Assembly (NCBI GenBank): GCA_910584795.1
Contig: CAJUBZ010000014.1
Coordinates: 17,082 to 53,758 of the forward strand
DNA from: an uncultured Eubacterium sp.
GTDB lineage: Bacteria; Bacillota; Clostridia; Lachnospirales; Lachnospiraceae
Length of the DNA stretch: 36,677 nt
Direction of reading: 5' to 3'
In this document: positions 1 through 5,961 of the stretch, in pieces
Position numbering within the stretch: position 1 is the first letter of the stretch
How the letters are laid out: each line of letters opens with the position of its first letter
Notes under the pieces: generated by a model
Databases searched by the model: none
Told to the model about the DNA's origin: nothing
The model's input: the letters and a program-made list of their open reading frames with translations, nothing else
Program-made: the position numbers and the translations under genes

Positions 1-136
1 AGTCATGCGTACCTCGATTTCAGATGCTTTGCATCTTACATCTCGGTCGCGGACTCACGTCCTATAAAATCAAAACATATAAAAGATCGGTTTATGCAAG
101 CATACCGACTTCTATATGTTTCGATTTTGCATGACT
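1..136. repeat. Structured intergenic repeat with nested inverted repeats
   Basis: The first 136 bases fold back on themselves. AGTCATGC (1-8) is matched by GCATGACT (129-136). A 16-base arm at 66-81 is matched 15/16 at 113-128, with an inner CGGT/ACCG and ATGC-AA-GCAT. A separate small hairpin, AGATGC-TTT-GCATCT, lies near 22-36. Read on the minus strand, bases 1-60 contain GCGACCGAG, a hairpin, then CGAGGTA-CGCATG. This matches the core of the 53-bp tandem repeat at 4034-4192, so it is probably a diverged single copy of that family. No gene is visible here. Confidence 0.6.
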
Positions 137-159
137 TTGTGCTTGCGCGAATGTTTTTG

Positions 160-188
160 TTGACGTAGGGTTTTGGGTGTGTTATATT
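160..188 (+). promoter_or_regulatory. Probable sigma-A promoter for rpmG-secE-nusG
   Basis: TTGACG (160-165) and TATATT (183-188) are separated by 17 bases, close to the housekeeping consensus. The stretch between this promoter and rpmG (189-300) holds a run of ten T and another AT-rich TATATTATAT tract near 250, but no clear hairpin. Confidence 0.65.
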
Positions 189-300
189 AGTAGTGCGTAA
201 GAAGAGAGGGTCTTTTTTTTTTGCATTAATTTTATTTGGAATAATGTGTTATATTATATAGAAGAAAGCCCTACGAGAGAATAAAGCGGAGGTGAAACTC

Positions 301-450
301 ATGAGAACAAAAATTACATTAGAATGTACAGAGTGCAAGCAGAGAAATTACAATACAACAAAGGACAAGAAGACTCATCCAGATAGAGTTGAGACAAAGA
401 AATATTGTAAGTTCTGCAAGAAACATACAATGCATAAAGAGACAAAATAG
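301..450 (+). CDS. rpmG: 50S ribosomal protein L33 (zinc-ribbon form)
   Basis: A 49-residue protein starting MRTKITLECTECKQRNY. It has two CxxC pairs, CTEC near the N-terminus and CKFC near residue 37, which is the zinc-binding form of L33. L33 is a small basic protein of the large ribosomal subunit near the E site. The ribosome site GGAGGTG ends about 7 bases before the ATG. It is the first gene of the rpmG-secE-nusG group, the standard Firmicutes order, with secE 23 bases downstream. Length and sequence fit the family throughout. Confidence 0.95.
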   Translation: MRTKITLECTECKQRNYNTTKDKKTHPDRVETKKYCKFCKKHTMHKETK

Positions 451-473
451 TCTATTTGGAGGTGAAATGAATT

Positions 474-674
474 ATGGCAGAAGCTAAGAAAAAAGGCGGC
501 TTAAAAAACTGGTGGACAGGATTAAAAGCTGAGTTTTCAAAAATTATATGGCCTACAAAAGCATCAATTATCAGACAGACTGTTGTTGTTGTAATTGTCA
601 CAGTTATTATGGGAGTTCTTATTGGAATGATTGACCAAGTTATTCAGTTTGGTTTAACAAATATTATGAAATAA
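474..674 (+). CDS. secE: Preprotein translocase subunit SecE
   Basis: A 66-residue protein with a basic, amphipathic N-terminal stretch (WWTGLKAEFSKIIWPTK, about residues 13-29) and one hydrophobic helix at about 35-60. This is the short single-span SecE of Gram-positive bacteria. SecE clamps SecY in the SecYEG protein export channel in the cytoplasmic membrane. The ribosome site GGAGGTG lies at 458-464. Its place between rpmG and nusG is the conserved one. Small size makes similarity weak, but the WP motif and context make the call secure. Confidence 0.93.
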   Translation: MAEAKKKGGLKNWWTGLKAEFSKIIWPTKASIIRQTVVVVIVTVIMGVLIGMIDQVIQFGLTNIMK

Positions 675-700
675 TAAGAATAATAATAAGAGGTGATTAT

Positions 701-1222
701 ATGTCAGAAGCAAATTGGTATGTTGTGCATACTTATTCAGGATATGAGAATAAAGTTAAGACCAATATTGAGCAGTCTATTGAAAATAGAAAGCTGCATG
801 ATCAGATATTGGAAGTATCAGTTCCGACACAGGAAGTGGTAGAACTAAAAAACGGTGTTAAAAAAGTTTCTGAGAAAAAACTTTTTCCTGGATATGTGCT
901 TATAAACATGGTGATGAATGATGACACCTGGTATGTAGTTAGAAATACTAGAGGTGTTACAGGATTCGTAGGTCCGGGATCAAAACCGGTCCCTCTTACA
1001 GCAGAAGAAATGATGACACTTGGTGTTAAGACCAATGAAAAAATCAATGTTGATTTTGAAGAGGGTGAAATGGTTAATGTTATCGCAGGCGTTTGGGCTG
1101 GTACAGCCGGTGAAGTAAAACGTATCGATGACGCCAGACAGACAGTCACAATCAGTGTGGACATGTTTGGCAGGGAAACTCCTGTAGAGTTGAACTTTAC
1201 AGAAGTGAAAAAGTTGAAATAA
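701..1222 (+). CDS. nusG: Transcription termination/antitermination factor NusG
   Basis: A 173-residue protein. The N-terminal NGN domain begins WYVVHTYSGYENKVKTNIEQ and contains the KLFPGYVLINM motif. The C-terminal KOW domain (about residues 120-173) contains GVWAGTAGEVKRID. NusG binds the clamp of RNA polymerase and modulates pausing and termination. It follows secE by 26 bases with an AGAGGTG ribosome site, so the two are probably co-transcribed. Length is typical of the family and no anomalies are seen. Confidence 0.97.
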   Translation: MSEANWYVVHTYSGYENKVKTNIEQSIENRKLHDQILEVSVPTQEVVELKNGVKKVSEKKLFPGYVLINMVMNDDTWYVVRNTRGVTGFVGPGSKPVPLTAEEMMTLGVKTNEKINVDFEEGEMVNVIAGVWAGTAGEVKRIDDARQTVTISVDMFGRETPVELNFTEVKKLK

Positions 1223-1307
1223 AGCCTATATGGTTTTATGAAAATACTGTCTGATATGAATTTGAGTCAGTATTTATAGAAGAATGTTTTGTGGTGCACA
1301 CAAAGCA

Positions 1308-1333
1308 GTGGGAGGGGTTCCCGATAATACCAC
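1308..1333 (+). promoter_or_regulatory. Leader hairpin ahead of rplK, probable L1-binding site
   Basis: GTGGGAGG at 1308-1315 and CCGATAATACCAC at 1321-1333 pair through GTGG/CCAC. Almost the same module, GTGGGAGG then CCGTTATTACCAC, recurs just before rplA. Protein L1 is known to repress rplK-rplA by binding leader RNA that mimics its 23S rRNA site. The assignment rests on that knowledge plus the visible repetition. Upstream, AAATACTG/CAGTATTT (about 1239-1276) forms another hairpin after nusG. Confidence 0.55.
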
Positions 1334-1354
1334 ATTATTTAGGAGGTGCCGAAG

Positions 1355-1780
1355 ATGGCAAAGAAAGTAGAAGGATACATTAAATTGCAAATCGAAGCTG
1401 GAAAAGCAACACCAGCTCCACCAGTTGGTCCAGCACTTGGACAATGGGGATTAAACATCGTTCAGTTCACAAAGGACTTCAACGCGAGAACAGCAGATCA
1501 GCCGGGAATGATTATTCCAGTTGTAATCACTGTTTATCAGGATAAGAGTTTTAGTTTTGTAACAAAGACTCCACCGGCAGCAGTATTATTAAAGAAAGCT
1601 TGCAAGATTCAAAAAGGTGCAGGTAATTCATTAAAAGAAACTGTTGCAACAATCTCAAAAGCAGATTTACAGCAGATTGCTGAAACAAAGATGAAAGATT
1701 TGAATGCAGCAAGTGTAGAAGCAGCTATGAGCATGATTGCTGGTACAGCAAGAAGTATGGGAATCAAGGTTGAAGACTAA
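1355..1780 (+). CDS. rplK: 50S ribosomal protein L11
   Basis: A 141-residue protein starting MAKKVEGYIKLQIEAGKATPAPPVGPALGQ, the hallmark L11 N-terminus. It also has the later segment GTARSMGIKVED at the C-terminus. L11 forms the base of the L7/L12 stalk and the GTPase-associated centre. An upstream in-frame GTG at 1346 overlaps the AGGAGG at 1341-1346. The ATG at 1355 is spaced correctly from that site and gives the usual family length. It forms an operon with rplA. Confidence 0.97.
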   Translation: MAKKVEGYIKLQIEAGKATPAPPVGPALGQWGLNIVQFTKDFNARTADQPGMIIPVVITVYQDKSFSFVTKTPPAAVLLKKACKIQKGAGNSLKETVATISKADLQQIAETKMKDLNAASVEAAMSMIAGTARSMGIKVED

Positions 1781-1810
1781 TCGGTTATAATCGAAATAAG
1801 AATTGAAAAG

Positions 1811-1838
1811 CGTGGGAGGTATATCCGTTATTACCACG
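1811..1838 (+). promoter_or_regulatory. Leader hairpin ahead of rplA, probable L1-binding site
   Basis: CGTGG (1811-1815) pairs with CCACG (1834-1838) around AGGTATATCCGTTATTA. The 3' arm abuts the ribosome site GAGGAGG at 1838-1844, so protein binding could block initiation at rplA. The loop sequence matches the hairpin upstream of rplK. Confidence 0.55.
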
Positions 1839-1849
1839 AGGAGGTTTAA

Positions 1850-2548
1850 ATGAAGAGAGGAAAGAAATATACAGAAGCAGCTAAGACGATTGACAGAGCT
1901 GTTCAGTATGATACAGAAGAAGCTGTTTCTTTAGTAAAGAAAGCAGCAGTTGCAAAATTTGATGAAACAATAGAATGTCACATCAGAACAGGTTGTGATG
2001 GACGTCACGCAGATCAGCAGATTCGTGGTGCTGTAGTATTACCTAACGGAACAGGTAAAACTGTTAAGGTTTTAGTTTTTGCTAAGGGCGCTAAGGCTGA
2101 TGAAGCAGAAGCAGCAGGCGCTGATTTTGTAGGCGGTGAAGAATTAATACCAAAGATTCAGAATGATGGTTGGTTCGACTTTGATGTAGTTGTTGCTACA
2201 CCGGACATGATGGGTGTTGTTGGTAGACTTGGTCGTGTACTTGGACCAAAAGGCTTAATGCCTAACCCAAAAGCAGGTACAGTAACTATGGACGTTACAA
2301 AAGCTATCGAAGATATCAAAGCTGGTAAGATTGAATACAGACTTGATAAAGCGAACATCGTTCACGTTCCAGTTGGTAAAGCTTCATTTACAGAAGAGCA
2401 GCTTACAGAAAACTTCAATGCATTAATGGATGCGATTATGAAGGTGAAACCTGCAGCTGTTAAGGGTGCTTATCTTAAGACTGTTACTCTTACATCAACA
2501 ATGGGACCTGGTGTTAAGGTTAACGTTGCTAAGATTACAAATGCGTAA
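1850..2548 (+). CDS. rplA: 50S ribosomal protein L1
   Basis: A 232-residue protein starting MKRGKKYTEAAKTIDRA, with the conserved motifs VVATPDMMGVVGRLGRVLGP and GLMPNPKAGTVT. L1 binds 23S rRNA at the mobile L1 stalk and acts as a translational repressor of its own operon. It lies 69 bases after rplK, with a GAGGAGG ribosome site next to a probable L1-responsive hairpin. A 6-bp hairpin, GTAACA-GCACT-TGTTAC, spans its stop codon (2545-2561) but has no T-tract, so it is not a convincing terminator. Length is typical. Confidence 0.97.
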   Translation: MKRGKKYTEAAKTIDRAVQYDTEEAVSLVKKAAVAKFDETIECHIRTGCDGRHADQQIRGAVVLPNGTGKTVKVLVFAKGAKADEAEAAGADFVGGEELIPKIQNDGWFDFDVVVATPDMMGVVGRLGRVLGPKGLMPNPKAGTVTMDVTKAIEDIKAGKIEYRLDKANIVHVPVGKASFTEEQLTENFNALMDAIMKVKPAAVKGAYLKTVTLTSTMGPGVKVNVAKITNA

Positions 2549-2607
2549 CAGCACTTGTTACAGGAATGTGGCATAATTGTTTTTAATGATATGCTGATAA
2601 AGACCTG

Positions 2608-2636
2608 TTGACAATATAATTTAATTGTGCTAATAT
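2608..2636 (+). promoter_or_regulatory. Probable sigma-A promoter for rplJL
   Basis: A consensus TTGACA (2608-2613), a 17-base spacer and TAATAT (2631-2636). Transcription would start just before the L10 leader, so rplJ-rplL can be expressed separately from rplK-rplA. Confidence 0.75.
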
Positions 2637-2649
2637 GCACAAGTGGTTT

Positions 2650-2722
2650 AAAACCAATTGCCGAAGACAGTAGGTTTTGCGTATGCAAAGTAAGTTCGAG
2701 AATCGTCGCCTACCGAGGAATT
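2650..2722 (+). ncRNA. Ribosomal protein L10 leader
   Basis: The conserved L10-leader strands CCGAAGACAGTAGG (2661-2674) and CCTACCGAGG (2709-2718) pair through GTAGG/CCTAC. They enclose a second hairpin, TTTTGCGTATGCAAA. This RNA is bound by the L10-L12 complex to limit rplJL expression when these proteins are in excess. It sits directly between a good promoter and an intrinsic terminator, so control is probably by transcription attenuation. Confidence 0.8.
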
Positions 2723-2746
2723 AAGTTTTATACAAAGAAACTTTAT

Positions 2747-2776
2747 GCCTTTCTGTCTTTGGACGGAAAGGCTTTT
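2747..2776 (+). terminator. Intrinsic terminator of the L10 leader
   Basis: An 11-bp stem, GCCTTTCTGTC (2747-2757) with GACGGAAAGGC (2762-2772) including one G-U pair, has a 4-base loop and is followed by TTTTGTT. It is the expression platform of the L10 leader, not the end of a gene. Confidence 0.8.
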
Positions 2777-2973
2777 GTTATACACGATGAGCCAAGCACA
2801 AATTTGTGCTTGCACAAGCATTTGCATTTGGCGAACGTATAATCACTGAGAATAAGCGAAGCGGATTCGAAGTATTATACGAGTGTATATCGAGTAGGCG
2901 ATAGCCTGCTCGAATGTATAAATTCGGCGAAATGAAGGTTATGACCTAAAAAAAATAAGGAGGCAAAACATTC
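2777..2973 (+). other. Structured leader segment between L10 attenuator and rplJ
   Basis: About 200 bases without a gene. It contains a perfect palindrome AGCACAAATTTGTGCT, an inverted pair CGTATAAT/ATTATACG (about 2835 and 2873), and a hairpin TCGAGTAGGC-GATA-GCCTGCTCGA near 2890-2913. GAGCCAA and AGCGGATTCGA (2860-2870) recur together in the gap after the first response regulator (about 21656-21691), which suggests a dispersed intergenic element. Confidence 0.5.
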
Positions 2974-3468
2974 ATGGCAAAAGTAGAGTTAAAGAAACCT
3001 ATCGTAGAAGAGATTTCAGAGTTACTTAATGGTGCAGCTACAGCAGTTGTAGTTGATTACCGTGGACTTACTGTTGCACAGGACACAGAGCTTCGTAGAG
3101 AATTAAGAGAAGCTGGTGTTGTATACAAGGTATACAAGAACACAATGATTAACTTTGCAATCAAAGGCACAGAATTTGAAGATTTAGCTCAGCATCTTGA
3201 AGGACCAACTGCTATTGCAGTTTGTAAAGATGATGCTACAGCAGCGGCTAGAGTTATTTACAAGTTTGCTAAGAACGCTGAAGCTTTAGAAGTTAAGGGT
3301 GGAATTGTAGATGGTACTTACTATGATGAACCAGGATTAAAGAAACTTGCAAACATCCCATCAAGAGAAGTACTTCTTTCCAAGTTACTTGGATCTATGC
3401 AGTCACCTATTACAAACTTCGCTCGTGTTATCAAGCAGATTGCTGAAAAAGACGAAGAAGCTGCATAG
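2974..3468 (+). CDS. rplJ: 50S ribosomal protein L10
   Basis: A 164-residue protein starting MAKVELKKPIVEEISELL, with the L10 signature VVVDYRGLTVAQDTELRRELREAG at about residues 25-48. L10 anchors L7/L12 dimers to the ribosome and, with L12, binds its own leader RNA. The ribosome site AAGGAGG precedes the start. It is followed by rplL after 104 bases in the standard operon. Slightly short C-terminal tail, but within family range. Confidence 0.97.
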   Translation: MAKVELKKPIVEEISELLNGAATAVVVDYRGLTVAQDTELRRELREAGVVYKVYKNTMINFAIKGTEFEDLAQHLEGPTAIAVCKDDATAAARVIYKFAKNAEALEVKGGIVDGTYYDEPGLKKLANIPSREVLLSKLLGSMQSPITNFARVIKQIAEKDEEAA

Positions 3469-3469
3469 A

Positions 3470-3488
3470 ATTTGAGCAATGCTCAAAT
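3470..3488 (+). other. Perfect hairpin between rplJ and rplL
   Basis: ATTTGAGC-AAT-GCTCAAAT, 8 bp, two bases after the rplJ stop. There is no T-tract, so it is more likely an RNA-processing or stability hairpin than a terminator. Different L10 and L12 dosage makes such a site plausible. Confidence 0.5.
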
Positions 3489-3572
3489 GTGGCAAAAAAG
3501 AATGAAAGGGCAGTGTTTGTATACTGTCAGTAAAACGAAATTTATATGAAATTGATTTAGGAGGAATAAACA

Positions 3573-3938
3573 ATGACAACAGCAGAAATCATTGAAGTAA
3601 TCAAAGGATTAACAGTTTTAGAATTAAACGAATTAGTAACAGCATGTGAAGAAGAATTTGGTGTATCTGCAGCAGCAGGTGTTGTAGTTGCAGCAGCTGG
3701 AGCAGAAGGTGGAGCAGCAGAAGAGAAGACTGAATTCGACGTAGAGTTAACAGAAGTTGGTGATCAGAAGGTTAAGGTTATCAAGGCTGTTAAGGATGCA
3801 ACTGGTTTAGGACTTAAGGAAGCTAAGGAAGTAGTTGACGGAGCTCCTAAGGTTGTTAAAGAAGGAATCTCTAAAGAAGAGGCAGAAGCTCTTAAGAAAC
3901 AGTTAGAAGAAGTTGGAGCAACAGTTACATTAAAGTAA
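3573..3938 (+). CDS. rplL: 50S ribosomal protein L7/L12
   Basis: A 121-residue acidic protein. The N-terminal dimerisation domain (about 1-35) contains VLELNELVTACEEEFGVSA. An alanine- and glycine-rich hinge (about 36-50) follows. The C-terminal factor-binding domain contains KVIKAVKDATGLGLKEAK. L7/L12 recruits and activates translational GTPases. The ribosome site AGGAGGA precedes the ATG. A strong terminator follows, so unlike the common arrangement rpoB is not the next gene. Confidence 0.97.
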   Translation: MTTAEIIEVIKGLTVLELNELVTACEEEFGVSAAAGVVVAAAGAEGGAAEEKTEFDVELTEVGDQKVKVIKAVKDATGLGLKEAKEVVDGAPKVVKEGISKEEAEALKKQLEEVGATVTLK

Positions 3939-3963
3939 TTTACGCGATGGCAATGAGCCATGC

Positions 3964-4028
3964 ATCTGAAAACAGAAAAACACTCGCATAGTGCTTGCAC
4001 TTATGCAAGTGTTTTTCTGTTTTCAGAT
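3964..4028. terminator. Very long hairpin terminator after rplL
   Basis: A perfect 21-bp inverted repeat (3964-3984 with 4008-4028) continues inward through GCATA-GTGC/GCAC-TATGC with one bulged base, giving a stem of about 30 bp. T5 lies in the 3' arm (and A5 in the 5' arm), so it could act in both directions. It ends the ribosomal protein operon. Confidence 0.75.
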
Positions 4029-4033
4029 ATAGT

Positions 4034-4192
4034 GCGAAGCCCGTGACCGAGCAGCTGTGCTGCGAGGTAGCATGGCTCGATATAGGGCGAAGCCCGCGAC
4101 CGAGCAGCCGTGCTGCGAGGTAGCATGGCACGATATAGGGCGAAGCCCGCGATCGAGCAGCTGTGCTGCGAGGTGGCATGGCACGTAATTAA
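4034..4192. repeat. Tandem array of three 53-bp units
   Basis: Units start at 4034, 4087 and 4140, each with GCGAAGCCCG, GACCGAG (GATCGAG in unit 3), the hairpin CAGC-nGT-GCTG, CGAGGTAGCATGG and then ACGATATAG. The period is exactly 53 bases and the units differ at only a few positions. Open frames on the minus strand through this array are repeat translations with no gene-like features. A diverged copy lies at 1-60 on the opposite strand. Confidence 0.85.
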
Positions 4193-4231
4193 GCAAATTA
4201 TTCAGAGATAATATATTAGGTAAAAAATAAC

Positions 4232-4326
4232 TGGAGAGGTCTGATGGCATTTCATGTTTACTCAGGCGCCGAAGGTGTACGGCATATCTTGTGATATGTT
4301 AATCTCTCAGGCAAAAGGACAGGAGG
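4232..4326 (+). promoter_or_regulatory. Single-aptamer glycine riboswitch
   Basis: The conserved glycine aptamer blocks are present in order: GGAGAG (4233-4238), GGCGCCGAAGG (4265-4275), a variable hairpin CATATC-TTGT-GATATG, and CTCTCAGGCAAAAGGAC (4304-4320). Only one aptamer is seen, where many family members are tandem. The last conserved bases run into the ribosome site AGGAGG (4321-4326) and no terminator follows, so control is probably on translation initiation. It governs the AGCS symporter gene starting 6 bases later. Confidence 0.88.
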
Positions 4327-4331
4327 ATAAA

Positions 4332-5753
4332 ATGAAACAGTTTACACAATTTTTAGAACAGGTAGATGCTTTGGTGTGGGGAGTACCTTTGATTGTACTT
4401 ATATTAGCAGCAGGAATCTACCTTACTTTTCGTTTAAGATTACTACAGGTTTTTCATTTACCGAAAGCGTTGAAATATATGTTTAAAAATGAAGAGGGGG
4501 GAGAAGGAGAAGTAACTAGTTTTGGAGCTTTATGCACAGCTCTTTCTGCAACGATTGGAACAGGAAATATCGTAGGTGTAGCTACAGCCATTGGTGTTTT
4601 GGCAGGTGGTCCCGGAGCGTTGTTCTGGATGTGGGTTGCAGCGTTTCTTGGAATGGCTACAAAGTATGCAGAAGGTTTTCTTGCAGTTAAATATAGAAAA
4701 ATTAGCGCAGATGGACATGTTCTGGGTGGTCCGTTTTATTATATCGAGAATGGCATGGGGCATAAATGGAAATGGCTTGCAAAGGTTTTTGCGTTTTTTG
4801 GAGCATGCGTCGGCTTATTCGGTATTGGTACGTTTACACAGGTAAATGGCATTGCTTCTGCAGTACAGTCGTTCTTTGATCCGGATAAAGTTCATACAGT
4901 AAATATATTTGGAGCGGACTATTCAATTTCTATTGTTATTACAGCGGTTGTGTTGACATTGTGCGTTGGTCTGGTTGTAATTGGTGGTATTAAACGAATT
5001 GCCGGTGTTTCAGAGGTGGTAGTTCCGTTTATGGCGGTTTTATATATTGTAGCAGCGTTAGTGTTAATTTTTGTAAATATTGATAAAGTTCCAGCAGCTT
5101 TTGCAGAGATATTTAAAGGTGCTTTTGGAGTAAAACCAATTGCAGGAGGCGCGTTTGCCTCTATAGCTATTGCGATGCAGAAAGGTGTGGCACGTGGTAT
5201 TTTTTCTAATGAGGCAGGTCTTGGTTCTGCCCCAATCGCTGCTGCGGCGGCACAGACCAAAGAACCGGTACGTCAGGGACTTGTTACAATGACAGGAACT
5301 TTTATTGATACGATTATTGTATGTACAATGACAGGTCTTTCGATTGTGATGATGGGAACGTGGGCAGATAAGAGCCTTGAGGGAGTACAGGTAACTACGG
5401 CAGCCTTCCAGAAAGGTTTGTATTTCCTACCATCTAATGTGGCATCACTGATTTTGATGGTTTGCCTTGTGTTTTTTGCCTTTACAACAATTCTCGGTTG
5501 GGATTATTATGGCGAAAGATGTTTAGAGTATTTATCAAATGGAAGTACAACCGCAGTAAAAGTATACAGATGGTTATACATTCTGGCGGTATTTATCGGG
5601 CCATATATGACAGTAGCGGCAGTTTGGACGATTGCCGATATCTTTAATGGATTGATGGCAATACCGAATATTATTGCGCTGTTTGCATTGAGTGGTGTGA
5701 TTGTAAAAGAAACTAGAGATTATTTTAGCAGACAGAAAGAAAGTAAAAAATAA
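4332..5753 (+). CDS. Sodium:alanine/glycine symporter, AGCS family
   Basis: A 473-residue, multi-spanning membrane protein of the alanine or glycine:cation symporter family. Family motifs include ALSATIGTGNIVGVATAIG near residue 80-100, GGPGALFWMWVAAFLGMATK, and RGIFSNEAGLGSAPIAAAA near 295. It imports a small neutral amino acid with sodium. The upstream glycine riboswitch makes glycine the likely substrate. A longer frame opens at 4254, but that start lies inside the aptamer; the ATG at 4332 follows AGGAGG with correct spacing. It is inserted between rplL and rpoB, an unusual position, and is closed by its own terminator. A second AGCS gene at 28547 has no riboswitch. Confidence 0.93.
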   Translation: MKQFTQFLEQVDALVWGVPLIVLILAAGIYLTFRLRLLQVFHLPKALKYMFKNEEGGEGEVTSFGALCTALSATIGTGNIVGVATAIGVLAGGPGALFWMWVAAFLGMATKYAEGFLAVKYRKISADGHVLGGPFYYIENGMGHKWKWLAKVFAFFGACVGLFGIGTFTQVNGIASAVQSFFDPDKVHTVNIFGADYSISIVITAVVLTLCVGLVVIGGIKRIAGVSEVVVPFMAVLYIVAALVLIFVNIDKVPAAFAEIFKGAFGVKPIAGGAFASIAIAMQKGVARGIFSNEAGLGSAPIAAAAAQTKEPVRQGLVTMTGTFIDTIIVCTMTGLSIVMMGTWADKSLEGVQVTTAAFQKGLYFLPSNVASLILMVCLVFFAFTTILGWDYYGERCLEYLSNGSTTAVKVYRWLYILAVFIGPYMTVAAVWTIADIFNGLMAIPNIIALFALSGVIVKETRDYFSRQKESKK

Positions 5754-5763
5754 AAAAAATACA

Positions 5764-5816
5764 AAGAAGTCAAACATTTTGGGTAATTATTCAAAAATGC
5801 TTGACTTCTTTTTTTT
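5764..5816 (+). terminator. Intrinsic terminator after the AGCS gene
   Basis: AAGAAGTCAAACATTTT (5764-5780) pairs with AAAATGCTTGACTTCTT with one mismatch, followed by a run of T to 5816. It isolates the symporter gene from rpoBC. Confidence 0.85.
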
Positions 5817-5829
5817 GAAATGGTATATT
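5801..5829 (+). promoter_or_regulatory. Probable rpoBC promoter overlapping the upstream terminator
   Basis: TTGACT (5801-5806) and TATATT (5824-5829) are separated by 17 bases. The -35 lies in the 3' arm of the terminator hairpin. A second TTGACA stands at 5884-5889, but its -10 is poor. Between them is a leader hairpin, AAAA-GGGTGT-AGT-GCGCCC-TTTT (5847-5870, one bulged G), ending in T4, which could attenuate transcription. Confidence 0.55.
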
Positions 5830-5961
5830 AAAATTTGCTATGCGTAAAAAGGGGTGTAGTGCGCCCTTTTAAGAGGAGTTTGGTTGACATAATGACTGAA
5901 AAACCTAATTAAATAAAGTGATAGCGATAAATTAATTAATTATATTAAGACAAGGAGAGTA

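Noticed and set aside
2627..2842. Plus-strand open frame over the L10 leader
   Set aside because: It covers a recognisable regulatory RNA and terminator, with no ribosome site.
3940..4250. Minus-strand open frames through the 53-bp repeats
   Set aside because: They translate the tandem repeat itself, have no ribosome site and show repeated nonsense peptides.
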